Shown in pieces: positions 53,854 to 61,557 of a DNA stretch of 64,000 bases. This stretch comes from a virus. Both the position numbers and the translations under genes were made by a program. The stretch lies in IMG/VR virus record IMGVR_UViG_3300037541_000522, positions 1-64,000 of that record. One strand, 5' to 3'. The notes under the pieces are model-generated. The model made no database searches and had not been told where the DNA came from. It saw only the letters and a program-made list of their open reading frames with translations. Position 1 is the first letter of the stretch, and each line of letters starts with the position of its first letter.

Positions 53854-54258
53854 TTATATTACGTTCCAATTTGTTCCGCGGAACACTAGTGTAATTGCTC
53901 CATCTGTGGCGGCTAATATTGTGTAGCTTGCTGCATTTTCAATGGTTTCTGCACCATTGGGCGTAACGGTAATATCGCTGGTTTGTCCAGCTTCGCTTTT
54001 GATAACTACTGTTCTACCGTCTACACCGGCAGTTAGGTTAATAGCAATCGCAGCTCCAGTGCCTACTACGCCTAAGTAGTAATTTGGAGTAGTACCTGCA
54101 CTGTCTAGGGTATAGGGACTTGCTGCGTTGTTGACTAGCTGTGTATTAACAGTTTCATTTCCTACAACAGAAATAACGCCGTTAGTAACTGTAATATTTG
54201 ATCCAACCTTTACTACACCGTAGTTGGTGGTTGAGGTTAATGGTGAATTATATGCCAT
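53854..54258 (-). CDS. Virion-like protein with fibre-type repeat domain
   Basis: 134 residues, with AGGAGAAAATCC before the ATG. N-terminus MAYNSPLTSTTNYGVVKVGS is closely matched by the 186-residue neighbour at 54604. The C-terminal module (VVIKSEAG then VTPNGAETIENA, LVFRGTNWNVI) recurs in the two other genes of this cluster. Probably a capsid-decorating or fibre protein. Confidence 0.75.
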   Translation of the reverse strand: MAYNSPLTSTTNYGVVKVGSNITVTNGVISVVGNETVNTQLVNNAASPYTLDSAGTTPNYYLGVVGTGAAIAINLTAGVDGRTVVIKSEAGQTSDITVTPNGAETIENAASYTILAATDGAITLVFRGTNWNVI

Positions 54259-54296
54259 GGATTTTCTCCTGTTATTGTTATTGTTGGCACTGAAAA

Positions 54297-54602
54297 TTAC
54301 CCTGCTATACTCTTCCAGTTAGTGCCGTCGTAAGTAAGTAGTACGCGGCTATATGGAGTATTTAATATTGCAAAACTTGCACCATCAATGGTTTTTCCAC
54401 TGGGTGCAGTAATAGTTATAGGATTTATTTTTGAATTACCTGAAAAATCTTTGATATAATAAGTTTTACCAGTATTACTTCCAGATAGGTTTGGTAGTAC
54501 CAGTGATGACGCAGTTGTTACATTACTAAATATAACCTCATCGTCTTTATCAATTGTGGCGGGTGTTGTTGTAATAGTTCTAGTATCATAAGTTATACTC
54601 AT
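54297..54602 (-). CDS. Small virion-like beta protein
   Basis: 101 residues, a single copy of the shared module: YYIKDFSGNSKINPITITAP, GKTIDGASF and LLTYDGTNWKSI. AGGATAAT upstream. Likely a stand-alone decoration or fibre tip domain. Confidence 0.75.
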   Translation of the reverse strand: MSITYDTRTITTTPATIDKDDEVIFSNVTTASSLVLPNLSGSNTGKTYYIKDFSGNSKINPITITAPSGKTIDGASFAILNTPYSRVLLTYDGTNWKSIAG

Positions 54603-54603
54603 A

Positions 54604-55164
54604 TTATCCTATCCTTGTTAGTGTAACCTTGACTGCATAACCTGTTGGTCTAACAGGATTTACTTGAGCAGCTAGTGGGCTAAAACCAGTAGTTATATCT
54701 GGACTACTCCAACAGGTTTGTATGTTATCTCCTGCTGCTAAACTCAGTGTATAATTACCGCTTAAGAATACTATAGATAATACGTTTGTTAGTTGTAACT
54801 CTTGTGCTGAGCCTGTTATATCTACACCGTTTTTTCGTAACCATATACTTAGTGTGGCTGTGCCACCGCTGGTTTTTGTGGTTATAAGTGTAAATATTTG
54901 AGTATATATACCTGCATTTGCAACAGTGATATTGTTACCGCCGCCGCCTATGCTTACTCCATTAGCTGGGCCTAATGTATCAAATGTAATAACATTAACC
55001 TGATTAGCAACTGGATTAGTTTGTGGGGTACTACTATTAACAAATCCATATTCGCCAAAACTGCTGCTAGTTGCAGTAACAATACCATTTGTTACACTTA
55101 ATCCACTTCCTACTTTGATTACGCCATAGTCTGTGGTACTTGCTAGTGCTTGATTATAGCTCAT
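54604..55164 (-). CDS. Virion-like protein, TNF/C1q-like beta domain
   Basis: 186 residues from the ATG at 55164, overlapping the collagen-like gene stop (ATGA). N-terminus MSYNQALASTTDYGVIKVGS is paralogous to the 134-residue protein. The rest (FDTLGPANGVSIGGGGNNIT, AGIYTQIFTLITT, TATLSIWLRKNGVDI) resembles jelly-roll C1q-type head domains. Confidence 0.75.
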   Translation of the reverse strand: MSYNQALASTTDYGVIKVGSGLSVTNGIVTATSSSFGEYGFVNSSTPQTNPVANQVNVITFDTLGPANGVSIGGGGNNITVANAGIYTQIFTLITTKTSGGTATLSIWLRKNGVDITGSAQELQLTNVLSIVFLSGNYTLSLAAGDNIQTCWSSPDITTGFSPLAAQVNPVRPTGYAVKVTLTRIG

Positions 55165-55652
55165 ACTACATTCCATTCTATGCCATTATAGACCAAACCA
55201 ATACTGCCCCAGTCTGTGTCTAAAACATAAGTTAATTCGCCATCAATACTACTGCCTGTAGTAGTCACAGTAATTGGATTTGTATTAGCATCCCCCGCAC
55301 TATCTTTGATAATAAACACTTTGCCAAGGGTTCCACTAGGAAGTGTAACCGTTACTGCACCATTATAAATTACGCCTAAAAAGTACTCATCTGTGGTAGC
55401 ACTATAGGTTGGCGTATCTATGAGTTGCACAGGCACATCTGCTAGTGAGCCTGGTGGTCCTTGTGGTCCTTCCGGACCCTGAGGACCAGGTGGTCCTGGT
55501 GGACCGGGTGGTCCGGGCGTGCCTATGCCATAGTTGATAAATAAGTCATTATCTTCCATGATTGGAGGCGGCAGGGGCGGAGCAGGAACAAGAGCAAACC
55601 CTTGCTTTTGCCACATAAATGGTGGCAATAAGTGTTGTTTTTGTCTTTGCAC
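55161..55652 (-). CDS. Collagen-like virion protein
   Basis: 163 residues from a GTG with AGGAG upstream. Residues 45-68 hold eight G-x-x collagen triplets (GPPGPPGPPGPQGPEGPQG). The C-terminal 90 residues are the shared beta module ending LVYNGIEWNVV. A trimeric stalk with a head is expected. Confidence 0.8.
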   Translation of the reverse strand: MQRQKQHLLPPFMWQKQGFALVPAPPLPPPIMEDNDLFINYGIGTPGPPGPPGPPGPQGPEGPQGPPGSLADVPVQLIDTPTYSATTDEYFLGVIYNGAVTVTLPSGTLGKVFIIKDSAGDANTNPITVTTTGSSIDGELTYVLDTDWGSIGLVYNGIEWNVV

Positions 55653-55664
55653 AATAATCTCCTA

Positions 55665-55700
55665 TAAAAAGCGCCCCCAGGTCTTTTGAACGTGGGGGGC
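55665..55700 (-). terminator. Terminator upstream of collagen-like gene
   Basis: Minus-strand stem CCCCCA/TGGGGG with flanking GC pairing, followed by TTTTTAT. Confidence 0.85.
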
Positions 55701-55717
55701 CAACCGTTAATTAGAGA

Positions 55718-56479
55718 TTATCTAATATTTGTATTTGTGTTTGCTGGATTAGCGGTTTGTGTTCCACTACCAACATTGATTGCTGAGTTAGTATTCTGAA
55801 TGTTTTGAGCAAGGGCCCAGAGAGCATTGTAAAGCTGACCGTATTGTTGTTGCTGTTGAGCTTGCTGTTGCATCTGGTTAACAGTGGTTGTTGTATTGAC
55901 CTCTACACCACGTGTACGCTCTGCGGTATCAAAACGAGATTGCAGTGCAATAATGTTTGCATTAGCATCGCTGAGTTGACGGTTTAGAGTGGCTTCGTAT
56001 TGACTAGTGATTAAGGCACGAGTCTTGTCACCATCATTGTTAATGTCTTGTGCCAACTGGTAACGGTTTTCCATTACTTGTTGTTGTACGCCATTAAGTT
56101 GCTGTGAAAGCAGCATAGCGGTCGCATTAACTGCTTCTTTGGTACCGTCAACACGAGTTGCCAATGAGCCTGTTTGTGCATTGAGCTGGTTTGTAAAAGC
56201 AATGGTTTGATTGGCTTGTGACGCTTCCATGGCTGCTGTACTAACAGCTACTGCCTTGTCTACTTGACCAATGCTCTGCATTAGGCTCATGTTGGCTTGA
56301 ACTTGCTCAGGCGGACTACGTAGAGTTGCTCCAGCAGCTGCGCCATCTCCTCCAAAGAGATTACCATTGTTGCGTAGGAGCGAGCCTAGGATAAGACCGC
56401 CAATAAGACCGCCGCCTCCGAAAAGACCGTCGCCGCCGCCACTCATCATCATGCCTGCAGGTGTGATTGATTCTGCCAT
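55718..56479 (-). CDS. Gly-rich N-terminus plus coiled-coil protein
   Basis: 253 residues, with GGAGAAC before the ATG. Residues 10-45 are Gly-rich and hydrophobic (MMMSGGGDGLFGGGGLIGGL), then a helical/coiled region rich in Q, A and N (NQMQQQAQQQQQYGQLYNAL). Similar proteins occur in phage genomes with no assigned function. Preceded by an imperfect hairpin (CTAGGC/GCCTAG, 56526-56543). Confidence 0.65.
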   Translation of the reverse strand: MAESITPAGMMMSGGGDGLFGGGGLIGGLILGSLLRNNGNLFGGDGAAAGATLRSPPEQVQANMSLMQSIGQVDKAVAVSTAAMEASQANQTIAFTNQLNAQTGSLATRVDGTKEAVNATAMLLSQQLNGVQQQVMENRYQLAQDINNDGDKTRALITSQYEATLNRQLSDANANIIALQSRFDTAERTRGVEVNTTTTVNQMQQQAQQQQQYGQLYNALWALAQNIQNTNSAINVGSGTQTANPANTNTNIR

Positions 56480-56554
56480 TTTGTTCTCCGTTTTTTATTA
56501 TTGTTTGTGGAGTTAAACGGCTACTAGGCCGGCAAGCCTAGCTGCCGACCATAA

Positions 56555-56758
56555 TTAACTAACTATGGGTTTCTCTGTGATTACTTCGTACTCATCTAGG
56601 GTAAGGCACTCGTCGTGTTTACTTAACCACATCAAGTTTTCCATCATATAGTTTATATGATCTTGCGTTACCTTAGGGTCTTTGATATGTTCTAAGAGCT
56701 TTTTCATGAGTTTAGGGCTAACCTCAATCTCTACGAACTTGTAATATTTATCGCCCAT
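56555..56758 (-). CDS. Small acidic protein, paralogue A
   Basis: 67 residues. PKLMKKLLEHIKDPKVTQDH followed by LTLDEYEVI; about half of these positions are conserved in the adjacent gene product, so the two arose by tandem duplication. Unknown function. Confidence 0.7.
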   Translation of the reverse strand: MGDKYYKFVEIEVSPKLMKKLLEHIKDPKVTQDHINYMMENLMWLSKHDECLTLDEYEVITEKPIVS

Positions 56759-56955
56759 TAAAAACCCCCTCTATCAACTATTGTGTCATAGTGTTTCATA
56801 GTGAGGAGAGTATTTGTTTGCATTAGCCTGATTAGGTGTTCTGCTACAAAGTGCAAATCTTTATCGTGTTTAGCATCTTCGCGCGCAAATTCCATCAATC
56901 TAAGCATTAGCGGAACATCGACTGAAATAATGTCTAATCCGTTATATGCCATCAT
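56758..56955 (-). CDS. Small acidic protein, paralogue B
   Basis: 65 residues from the ATG at 56955 (GGAG 6 nt upstream). VDVPLMLRLMEFAREDAKHD then LTMKHYDTIV is a widespread phage pattern. Overlaps paralogue A by 1 nt. Confidence 0.75.
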   Translation of the reverse strand: MMAYNGLDIISVDVPLMLRLMEFAREDAKHDKDLHFVAEHLIRLMQTNTLLTMKHYDTIVDRGGF

Positions 56956-57019
56956 ACACATCTCCGTGTGTTTAAATTCCCCTTACGGGGGCTGTTTGGG
57001 TTGGTTCCCAAATCTTTTA

Positions 57020-57094
57020 TGGTGGACCGCCGGAGGATCGAACTCCGACCTATGCCGTGCAAAGGCACCGTGCTCCCATTATCACTAGCAGCCC
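57020..57094 (-). tRNA. tRNA-Ala(TGC)
   Basis: Acceptor GGGCTGC/GCGGTCC with the G3-U70 identity pair, loop TTTGCAC (TGC), encoded CCA. Starts directly at the end of the next CDS. Confidence 0.93.
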
Positions 57095-57412
57095 TTAATA
57101 ATAATATACGTGTGGTTTACGTCCTACTGCGGGCGGATCTACTAGCTCTAGGTCTGTGGTCTTGAGCACTGCGTGCTCCCATACACGGCCACGACGACGC
57201 TGTGGACGATTCATAGTAATACGAGTCCACCAGCTAGGTGTTGTGCTATACCAGCGAAAATGACAGTAGTTTCTACGCTTTTTAGTTTTCTTGCCCGCAA
57301 CTTGTATGTAACGAAAACCAAAGCTACTAGTATCTACACGAATAGCATCGTATAAGTAGTGATCTTCTGGATACGCTACAGTGTGCGGTTTATCTTTTAG
57401 AGTACGACTCAT
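57095..57412 (-). CDS. Small basic unknown protein
   Basis: 105 residues from the ATG at 57412 (GGAGATAATA upstream). Very Arg/Lys/Trp/Tyr-rich (KKTKKRRNYCHFRWYSTTPS, RPQRRRGRVW). Likely nucleic-acid binding; located immediately after the large structured RNA and its terminator. Confidence 0.65.
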   Translation of the reverse strand: MSRTLKDKPHTVAYPEDHYLYDAIRVDTSSFGFRYIQVAGKKTKKRRNYCHFRWYSTTPSWWTRITMNRPQRRRGRVWEHAVLKTTDLELVDPPAVGRKPHVYYY

Positions 57413-57420
57413 TATTATCT

Positions 57421-57464
57421 CCAAAAAACCATAGTTCAAATCACGAGTATGAGTTGAACTATGG
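57421..57464 (-). terminator. Terminator of the large structured RNA
   Basis: Minus-strand stem CCATAGTTCAA/TTGAACTATGG followed by TTTTTT. Confidence 0.92.
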
Positions 57465-57921
57465 CCCCACTCCCTAAAGTGGCTTCATAGTGTCTTGTTA
57501 CTATTGGGCGACGGCCCGCAGGTCTAGAATGTCCAGTTACGTAGTCCACCATCACTAGTAACTTTTATCGCCCTGTTGCGCGGTATAGTCTAGGGATACG
57601 ACTATGTAAGCGTGGCGGGAACTATTATATGCAGGTGCTCATTCCTGCTTGCTCTAGACTTCACTGTTCACGTTGTACAGTCGAATATCTTTACGGGGTA
57701 CGACCCCAGCCTAGTCACCAGCCTAGAGTTTATAGGTTCAGCGTGAGCAGCGCAATTACGGATGTTGACTAGAAATAAGTTTTCCCAGTTCAGGCTTTAG
57801 AGTGCCTTATCGGGCTAGTCAACAACCATATTGAAACACACTGTGGTCTATACATACTTTCCTTGAGAGGTATGTGGTGTACCAGCCCTGATCTTTTTAG
57901 GGATTTTAATGTGCTTCAATA

Positions 57922-58008
57922 TGGTGGATGCGGATGGATTCGAACCACCAGCGTTTCTAGTGTCACGAGTTTACAGCCCGCTGCCGTCAACCATTTGGCT
58001 ACGCATCC
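57922..58008 (-). tRNA. tRNA-Tyr(GTA)
   Basis: Class II. Acceptor GGATGCG/CGCATCC, loop CTGTAAA (GTA), encoded CCA. It is embedded between the two domains of the large structured RNA; its CCA end is part of a 15-bp stem in the precursor. Confidence 0.92.
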
Positions 58009-58191
58009 ATAGTAAAGTATTTTGCTTACTGCCTGCTCGCGCATGAGTTAATCTTCCTGCCATATGATCCCGCTAAGGATCGGCTACGATTAACTTCAGC
58101 CCGCTTTAGGGATATACCGGCCGGGTACCCTTATTTCTCTGGGCTGCAATGTCCTGTTTATTTCACCTAGGACGAACAAAATACTTAACTA

Positions 58192-58274
58192 TGGTGCCCT
58201 GGGACGGACTCGAACCGTCACGCTCGCGCACTGGCTTCTAAGACCAGCGTGTCTACCAATTCCACCACCTGGGC
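58192..58274 (-). tRNA. tRNA-Leu(TAG)
   Basis: Class II. Acceptor GCCCAGG/CAGGGC-type end, loop CTTAGAA (TAG), variable arm, encoded CCA. First RNA behind the tandem promoters. Confidence 0.92.
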
Positions 58275-58360
58275 ATGGTAACGATCTAAGGTTTTAATCG
58301 TTGTGGCTCATGCACCCCAAGCTGACGCTTGTTGAGCTTTTGCGGTTTGTGCCGCCCCAT
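58275..58360 (-). other. Leader between promoter and tRNA-Leu
   Basis: No gene. The minus strand has an AACGAT/ATCGTT stem just before the tRNA and GC-rich pairing near the transcription start; probably a 5' leader removed by RNase P. Confidence 0.5.
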
Positions 58361-58367
58361 ATATAAT

Positions 58368-58396
58368 ATTATACAGTATTAGTTAGCGTGAATCAA
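58368..58396 (-). promoter_or_regulatory. Sigma-70 promoter for tRNA-Leu/structured RNA
   Basis: -35 TTGATT, 17-bp spacer, -10 TATAAT. Second of two tandem promoters upstream of tRNA-Leu, tRNA-Tyr and the large RNA. Confidence 0.82.
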
Positions 58397-58458
58397 GACA
58401 AGAAATTAAACGGTAATAGTTGTATTGCTATTTCTTTCTTAATTCACACTATACACAT

Positions 58459-58487
58459 ATTATATCACGTTTACTGGTCTAGTGCAA
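58459..58487 (-). promoter_or_regulatory. Sigma-70 promoter (upstream of the pair)
   Basis: -35 TTGCAC, 17-bp spacer, -10 TATAAT with TG-type extension and AAATTT upstream. Located just after the UV-endonuclease stop; boosts transcription into the RNA unit. Confidence 0.85.
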
Positions 58488-58489
58488 GT

Positions 58490-59491
58490 CTAAATTTTCA
58501 TTTGCTTGACAAAAGCAGCCTGAGCAAGGTTTTTCTCTTTGGACTCTAGCATAATGTCGCTATACTCTAGAAAACTACCGGCCCACTCGTTACAAGCTAG
58601 GTTCCAGTAGTAGTCACTATGTGCACGCAATTTAGCTCGCGTGAATCCTTGTGTTAACAATTCCTGCAGGTTGGGTCGGGCATTGCGATCATGTTCGACT
58701 ACAACATCTTCACGACTCAAGCTGTAGTGGATTACTGGCCTAACACCTCGCCAAGATTCCCATAACCGCTGTACACGAGGATCGGTTGGCTCAATGTATT
58801 CCCCACTCATAATCCAGTGATGGTGAATGTCTAGGACTAGTGCACAGTGATCTACTAGCTCTAGACTAGCATTAATACCCCAGCTAAACTCAGCGTTCTC
58901 AATGGTAAGCACATTGCGAGCTTCACGACTAAGACGCTTAAGTGCTTGTTTGATACCTTCTGGACCTTGTTTGCCACCAATATGTACGTTGCACTTAAAG
59001 TCTTGAAATTCACGACCATAACCCATGTAGCGAATAAGGTCTACATGATACTCAAACTCTTGAATAGAGTTTTCAACAACATTTGGGTTTTCACTAGCTA
59101 GTACACAAAACTGACCGGGATGAAAACTAAGTCGAATATCGTGTTGTCTAGCTAGGTTGCCAATCATATCAAATCTAGCCTCTAGCTCGCGAACTACGTC
59201 TGGCTCCCAGTACCACCACGACCAGTCGTCGTGGGTATATGCTGGAAGCAAGTCGCTGCTTAGGCGGAACATACGCTCTTGTGCTGGCTTTTTAGCTACC
59301 CACTCTAGTTGCCTGATTATGGCGTTAGTATTCTTGTCCAGAATACCCCATAGCTTGGCTACAGCTACATCTCGGGTCTGATTATTTAGCCAAGTAATTG
59401 TGGTAGTGCCGGTGTTTAGGCCTGGAGCTGCTTTGTCATGGCTTTCTTGAATCTTGCAAGCAAAACCAACTCTGGGGTGTTGTTTGAACAT
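58490..59491 (-). CDS. uvsE: UV damage endonuclease (UvdE/UvsE)
   Basis: 333 residues. RVGFACK at the start, RLSSDLLP, IRLSFHPGQFCVL, EFEYHVDLI, NVHIGGKQG and LTIENAEFSW are the metal-binding blocks of the UVDE TIM barrel, and LVLDIHHHW the late histidines. It nicks DNA 5' of UV photoproducts, starting repair. Slightly longer than bacterial enzymes at the C-terminus. Confidence 0.92.
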   Translation of the reverse strand: MFKQHPRVGFACKIQESHDKAAPGLNTGTTTITWLNNQTRDVAVAKLWGILDKNTNAIIRQLEWVAKKPAQERMFRLSSDLLPAYTHDDWSWWYWEPDVVRELEARFDMIGNLARQHDIRLSFHPGQFCVLASENPNVVENSIQEFEYHVDLIRYMGYGREFQDFKCNVHIGGKQGPEGIKQALKRLSREARNVLTIENAEFSWGINASLELVDHCALVLDIHHHWIMSGEYIEPTDPRVQRLWESWRGVRPVIHYSLSREDVVVEHDRNARPNLQELLTQGFTRAKLRAHSDYYWNLACNEWAGSFLEYSDIMLESKEKNLAQAAFVKQMKI

Positions 59492-59679
59492 TATCGTGTG
59501 TTTTTATAGTTACGGACTGCTTCGGCGTCCAAGCTAGCATAGACTCTGAATTTGTCTTTGCCGACTTGGTCGTAGAGGTCGCTAGCCAGTTTGTACTGCT
59601 TTTCGGTGGTTTCAAGTCCCAGTGGCTCATATCTGCTCGCAAAACATTCCAACAAAAATTCACGGGTATAGCCTGCCAT
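59491..59679 (-). CDS. Small conserved phage protein
   Basis: 62 residues from the ATG at 59679 (GGAGAAGAAAAC upstream). GYTREFLLECFASRYEPLG and DKFRVYASLDAEAVRNYK. Overlaps the UvsE start by 1 nt. Function unknown. Confidence 0.75.
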   Translation of the reverse strand: MAGYTREFLLECFASRYEPLGLETTEKQYKLASDLYDQVGKDKFRVYASLDAEAVRNYKNTR

Positions 59680-59703
59680 GTTTTCTTCTCCAAATGAAAA
59701 GAT

Positions 59704-59732
59704 ATTATAGCACACCGTATCCACTAAGTCAA
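59704..59732 (-). promoter_or_regulatory. Sigma-70 promoter for the uvsE unit
   Basis: -35 TTGACT, 17-bp spacer, extended -10 TGCTATAAT. Its -35 overlaps the end of the 35-residue ORF. Confidence 0.88.
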
Positions 59733-59831
59733 GATTAAAAATAACCCAACTACACACCCCACAACAATAATTAGTCGCTCTACTACGGTAAAACTTCCAC
59801 AATGTATAAAGTTGTGTAATCGGATATTCAT
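59724..59831 (-). CDS. Possible 35-residue membrane peptide
   Basis: Starts 3 nt after the phosphoesterase stop, with GGAGTAGGCT upstream. The C-terminal half is a hydrophobic helix (LIIVVGCVVGLFLILT). Size and profile are plausible for a small phage membrane peptide, but the support is only the ribosome site and the helix. Confidence 0.45.
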   Translation of the reverse strand: MNIRLHNFIHCGSFTVVERLIIVVGCVVGLFLILT

Positions 59832-59834
59832 AGC

Positions 59835-60692
59835 CTACTCCAAGTCAATCCAGACTTTACTGCTAGCCTGTTCAAAACGCTCAGCCTGTCGCTCGTAACC
59901 AGCATATCCACGAGGATTACTTACCACACGGCAACTACCGATCTGGTAGTCATTCATCGAATGCACATGACCATGTGCCCATAGCTTAACCTGCGGATTG
60001 TCTAGGATGATGTTAGTAAGATCACTGTAGTATGCATGGTTGATATAACCATGTACGTGCTCACGGTACTCACTAGCAATTGACTCGTAGCTAGGAGCAT
60101 GGTGAGTCATCACAATAGTTTTGTGGTTGGGGTAGGCTAGTAGAAATTCTTCTAGTCGAGCACGGCTATACCGGTGCTCTTGCTCACTATCACTAGGGGT
60201 GAACTTGTTAGTCCAGTAGCCACCACCAGCTCCCTCTACAAACCTAGCAGGCTCGTGTTTGATTACTTGGTAATCACTCATGAGTCCACCAATAGCATGG
60301 GCAACTGTGGGATTGCCACGATCATTATCCGTCCACATGGTAGCGCCCCAGATCAGGTAATCTTCAATCTTAACATAACTGTTTTGTAGAATAGTTACGT
60401 TAGGGGGTAGAAGGGGTTCAATACGCTTACGCGCAGTTGAGAAATCATGCTGGTAGTACTCGTGATTGCCAAACACGTATAGGACCTGTGCATACTTAGG
60501 CAGTTGGGTATCACAAAACTTGTGGTACGCATCTAGAGTACTCATACCACGACCCACATTGTGTGCTAGTCGGATATGTCCTGCCTCTAAGAGGTCACCG
60601 CATAGGAGCAGGAGATCACCACCCGGCAGGACTAGTGTGTCGTGTCCGGTATCAAAGTTAATGTGTAGGTCGCTAGCGATATGCACTCGCAT
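59835..60692 (-). CDS. Metallophosphoesterase
   Basis: 285 residues. Motifs IASDLHINF, LLLCGDLLEA, VFGNHEYY, VMTHHAPS and WAHGHVHS supply metal ligands. Related to 3',5'-cyclic or nucleoside phosphoesterases; substrate unknown. The ATG has AGAGAAC upstream and lies behind a strong promoter. Confidence 0.9.
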   Translation of the reverse strand: MRVHIASDLHINFDTGHDTLVLPGGDLLLLCGDLLEAGHIRLAHNVGRGMSTLDAYHKFCDTQLPKYAQVLYVFGNHEYYQHDFSTARKRIEPLLPPNVTILQNSYVKIEDYLIWGATMWTDNDRGNPTVAHAIGGLMSDYQVIKHEPARFVEGAGGGYWTNKFTPSDSEQEHRYSRARLEEFLLAYPNHKTIVMTHHAPSYESIASEYREHVHGYINHAYYSDLTNIILDNPQVKLWAHGHVHSMNDYQIGSCRVVSNPRGYAGYERQAERFEQASSKVWIDLE

Positions 60693-60722
60693 GATGTTCT
60701 CTGTGTGAATTATTTATAAAAT

Positions 60723-60751
60723 ATTATATAATTTTTGAGATTTAGGGTCAA
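60723..60751 (-). promoter_or_regulatory. Sigma-70 promoter
   Basis: -35 TTGACC, 17-bp spacer beginning CTAAATC, -10 TATAAT. Drives the phosphoesterase. Confidence 0.87.
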
Positions 60752-60763
60752 GATAGAAATCTT

Positions 60764-60838
60764 TGGCCCGGCCGGAGGGAATCGAACCCCCATTCGCACT
60801 TTAGAAGAATGCTGTCCTATCCGTTGAACGACGGCCAG
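60764..60838 (-). tRNA. tRNA-Arg(TCT)
   Basis: Acceptor CTGGCCG/CGGCCGG, loop CTTCTAA (TCT), encoded CCA. Reads AGA, a codon used often in this AT-rich genome. Confidence 0.93.
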
Positions 60839-60842
60839 TGTT

Positions 60843-61070
60843 TTACATACCAGCTATATCCCTGCATACACTACAAATGGGATTTTGATCTAGGTCTAGG
60901 ATTAGTCGCTTAGACCAGATGTTACAGTGTGTACACTGCTCTATGCCAATGTCCATTTCTAGTATACTTTCGTAGTCTAGGTCAAGTTCATTGCATACTT
61001 TTTTAAGCGGCACACGGGTACGCTCTAGGCGTTTAACCAGCTCACTTAGTTTCAGGCTTCCAGCGGTCAT
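60843..61070 (-). CDS. Small zinc-finger-like protein
   Basis: 75 residues from the ATG at 61070; an earlier TTG start is possible. N-terminal helices (LSELVKRLERTRVPLKKVCN) and a C-terminal CTHC...CSVC metal site. Overlaps the diphosphohydrolase gene by 29 nt. Unrecognised; may bind nucleic acid. Confidence 0.6.
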   Translation of the reverse strand: MTAGSLKLSELVKRLERTRVPLKKVCNELDLDYESILEMDIGIEQCTHCNIWSKRLILDLDQNPICSVCRDIAGM

Positions 61071-61497
61071 CGAGTTCACGGTGTGTTTTTTCAAATTCTA
61101 GGAGGAACATAATGCAACACATAGCATGAGCTAGGTGGCTTAGTCCCGATTCAGGGTCACGATCTTCGCCGTCTTGAAAAGCTAGGATGTGACGTAGTGC
61201 TGCACTAAGTGGACGAGACCACTCAAATCCGCCACGCCAATTATGTGCAGCGTACTTCTCTTTGCCAAAGGCTAGTACCATAGCAGTTTGATGTAGTGCT
61301 TCACTGCTGAGTAGGCTCATAGGAGCCTTATAACTATCGTACTTTAGTGCAGTACCTTGCGGTTTTGGTGTAGCCTCTTGCCAAGCAGGCTTACTCCAGC
61401 CAGGCCCAAAAAACTGATTTGTTTCTATAGCCTGCTTCATTTTGTCTACTTCTTCTTGCGAGTATAGTGGTGTTTGTGTAAAATTTATAGTTGTCAT
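61042..61497 (-). CDS. dATP/dGTP diphosphohydrolase-like protein
   Basis: 151 residues from the ATG at 61497. KYDSYKAPMSLLSSEALHQT, FGKEKYAAHNWRGGF, SAALRHILAFQDGEDRD and LSHLAHAMCCIMFLLEF match the phage dATP/dGTP diphosphohydrolase (DUF5664, MazG/HD-like) family that hydrolyses purine dNTPs. No purZ-like gene is in the window, so 2-aminoadenine use is not indicated here. Confidence 0.85.
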   Translation of the reverse strand: MTTINFTQTPLYSQEEVDKMKQAIETNQFFGPGWSKPAWQEATPKPQGTALKYDSYKAPMSLLSSEALHQTAMVLAFGKEKYAAHNWRGGFEWSRPLSAALRHILAFQDGEDRDPESGLSHLAHAMCCIMFLLEFEKTHRELDDRWKPETK

Positions 61498-61511
61498 GGT
61501 TGTAGTATAGA

Positions 61512-61547
61512 CAAAGGCGGCCAAGTCTCGTAGGAGAACTTGGCCGC
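61512..61547 (-). terminator. Strong hairpin before the diphosphohydrolase gene
   Basis: Minus-strand stem GCGGCCAAGT/ACTTGGCCGC followed by CTTTGT; a short T-run, so a weak terminator or attenuator. Confidence 0.7.
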
Positions 61548-61557
61548 GGGAACACAC

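Larger units (their letters stand above)
57421..58190 (-). ncRNA. Large ornate structured RNA flanking tRNA-Tyr (novel candidate)
   Basis: About 770 nt lacking any credible ORF, bounded by tRNA-Leu upstream and a terminator downstream. The 5' domain is enclosed by 58177-58186/58015-58024 (10 bp) and contains nested helices 58169-58173/58151-58155, 58141-58146/58097-58102, 58088-58094/58047-58053 and 58077-58081/58066-58070. The 3' domain contains 57910-57924/57826-57840 (15 bp with one G-U, including the tRNA CCA), 57815-57823/57764-57772, 57704-57707/57695-57698, 57677-57681/57663-57667, 57644-57648/57631-57635, 57600-57605/57585-57590, 57568-57573/57506-57511 enclosing 57558-57562/57536-57540, and 57478-57482/57467-57471. 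Size, phage setting and tRNA neighbourhood recall the GOLLD and ROOL classes of ornate RNAs; class membership not shown. Confidence 0.6.

Noticed and set aside
57421-58190. RNase P RNA or a group I intron as explanation of the structured RNA
   Set aside because: The conserved RNase P core words and the intron P/Q/R/S pairing sets were not found; tRNA-Tyr is uninterrupted.
61042-61497. 2-aminoadenine (Z) genome system
   Set aside because: The diphosphohydrolase alone is not enough; no PurZ or DatZ homologue is present in the window and a family A polymerase of T5 type is used.
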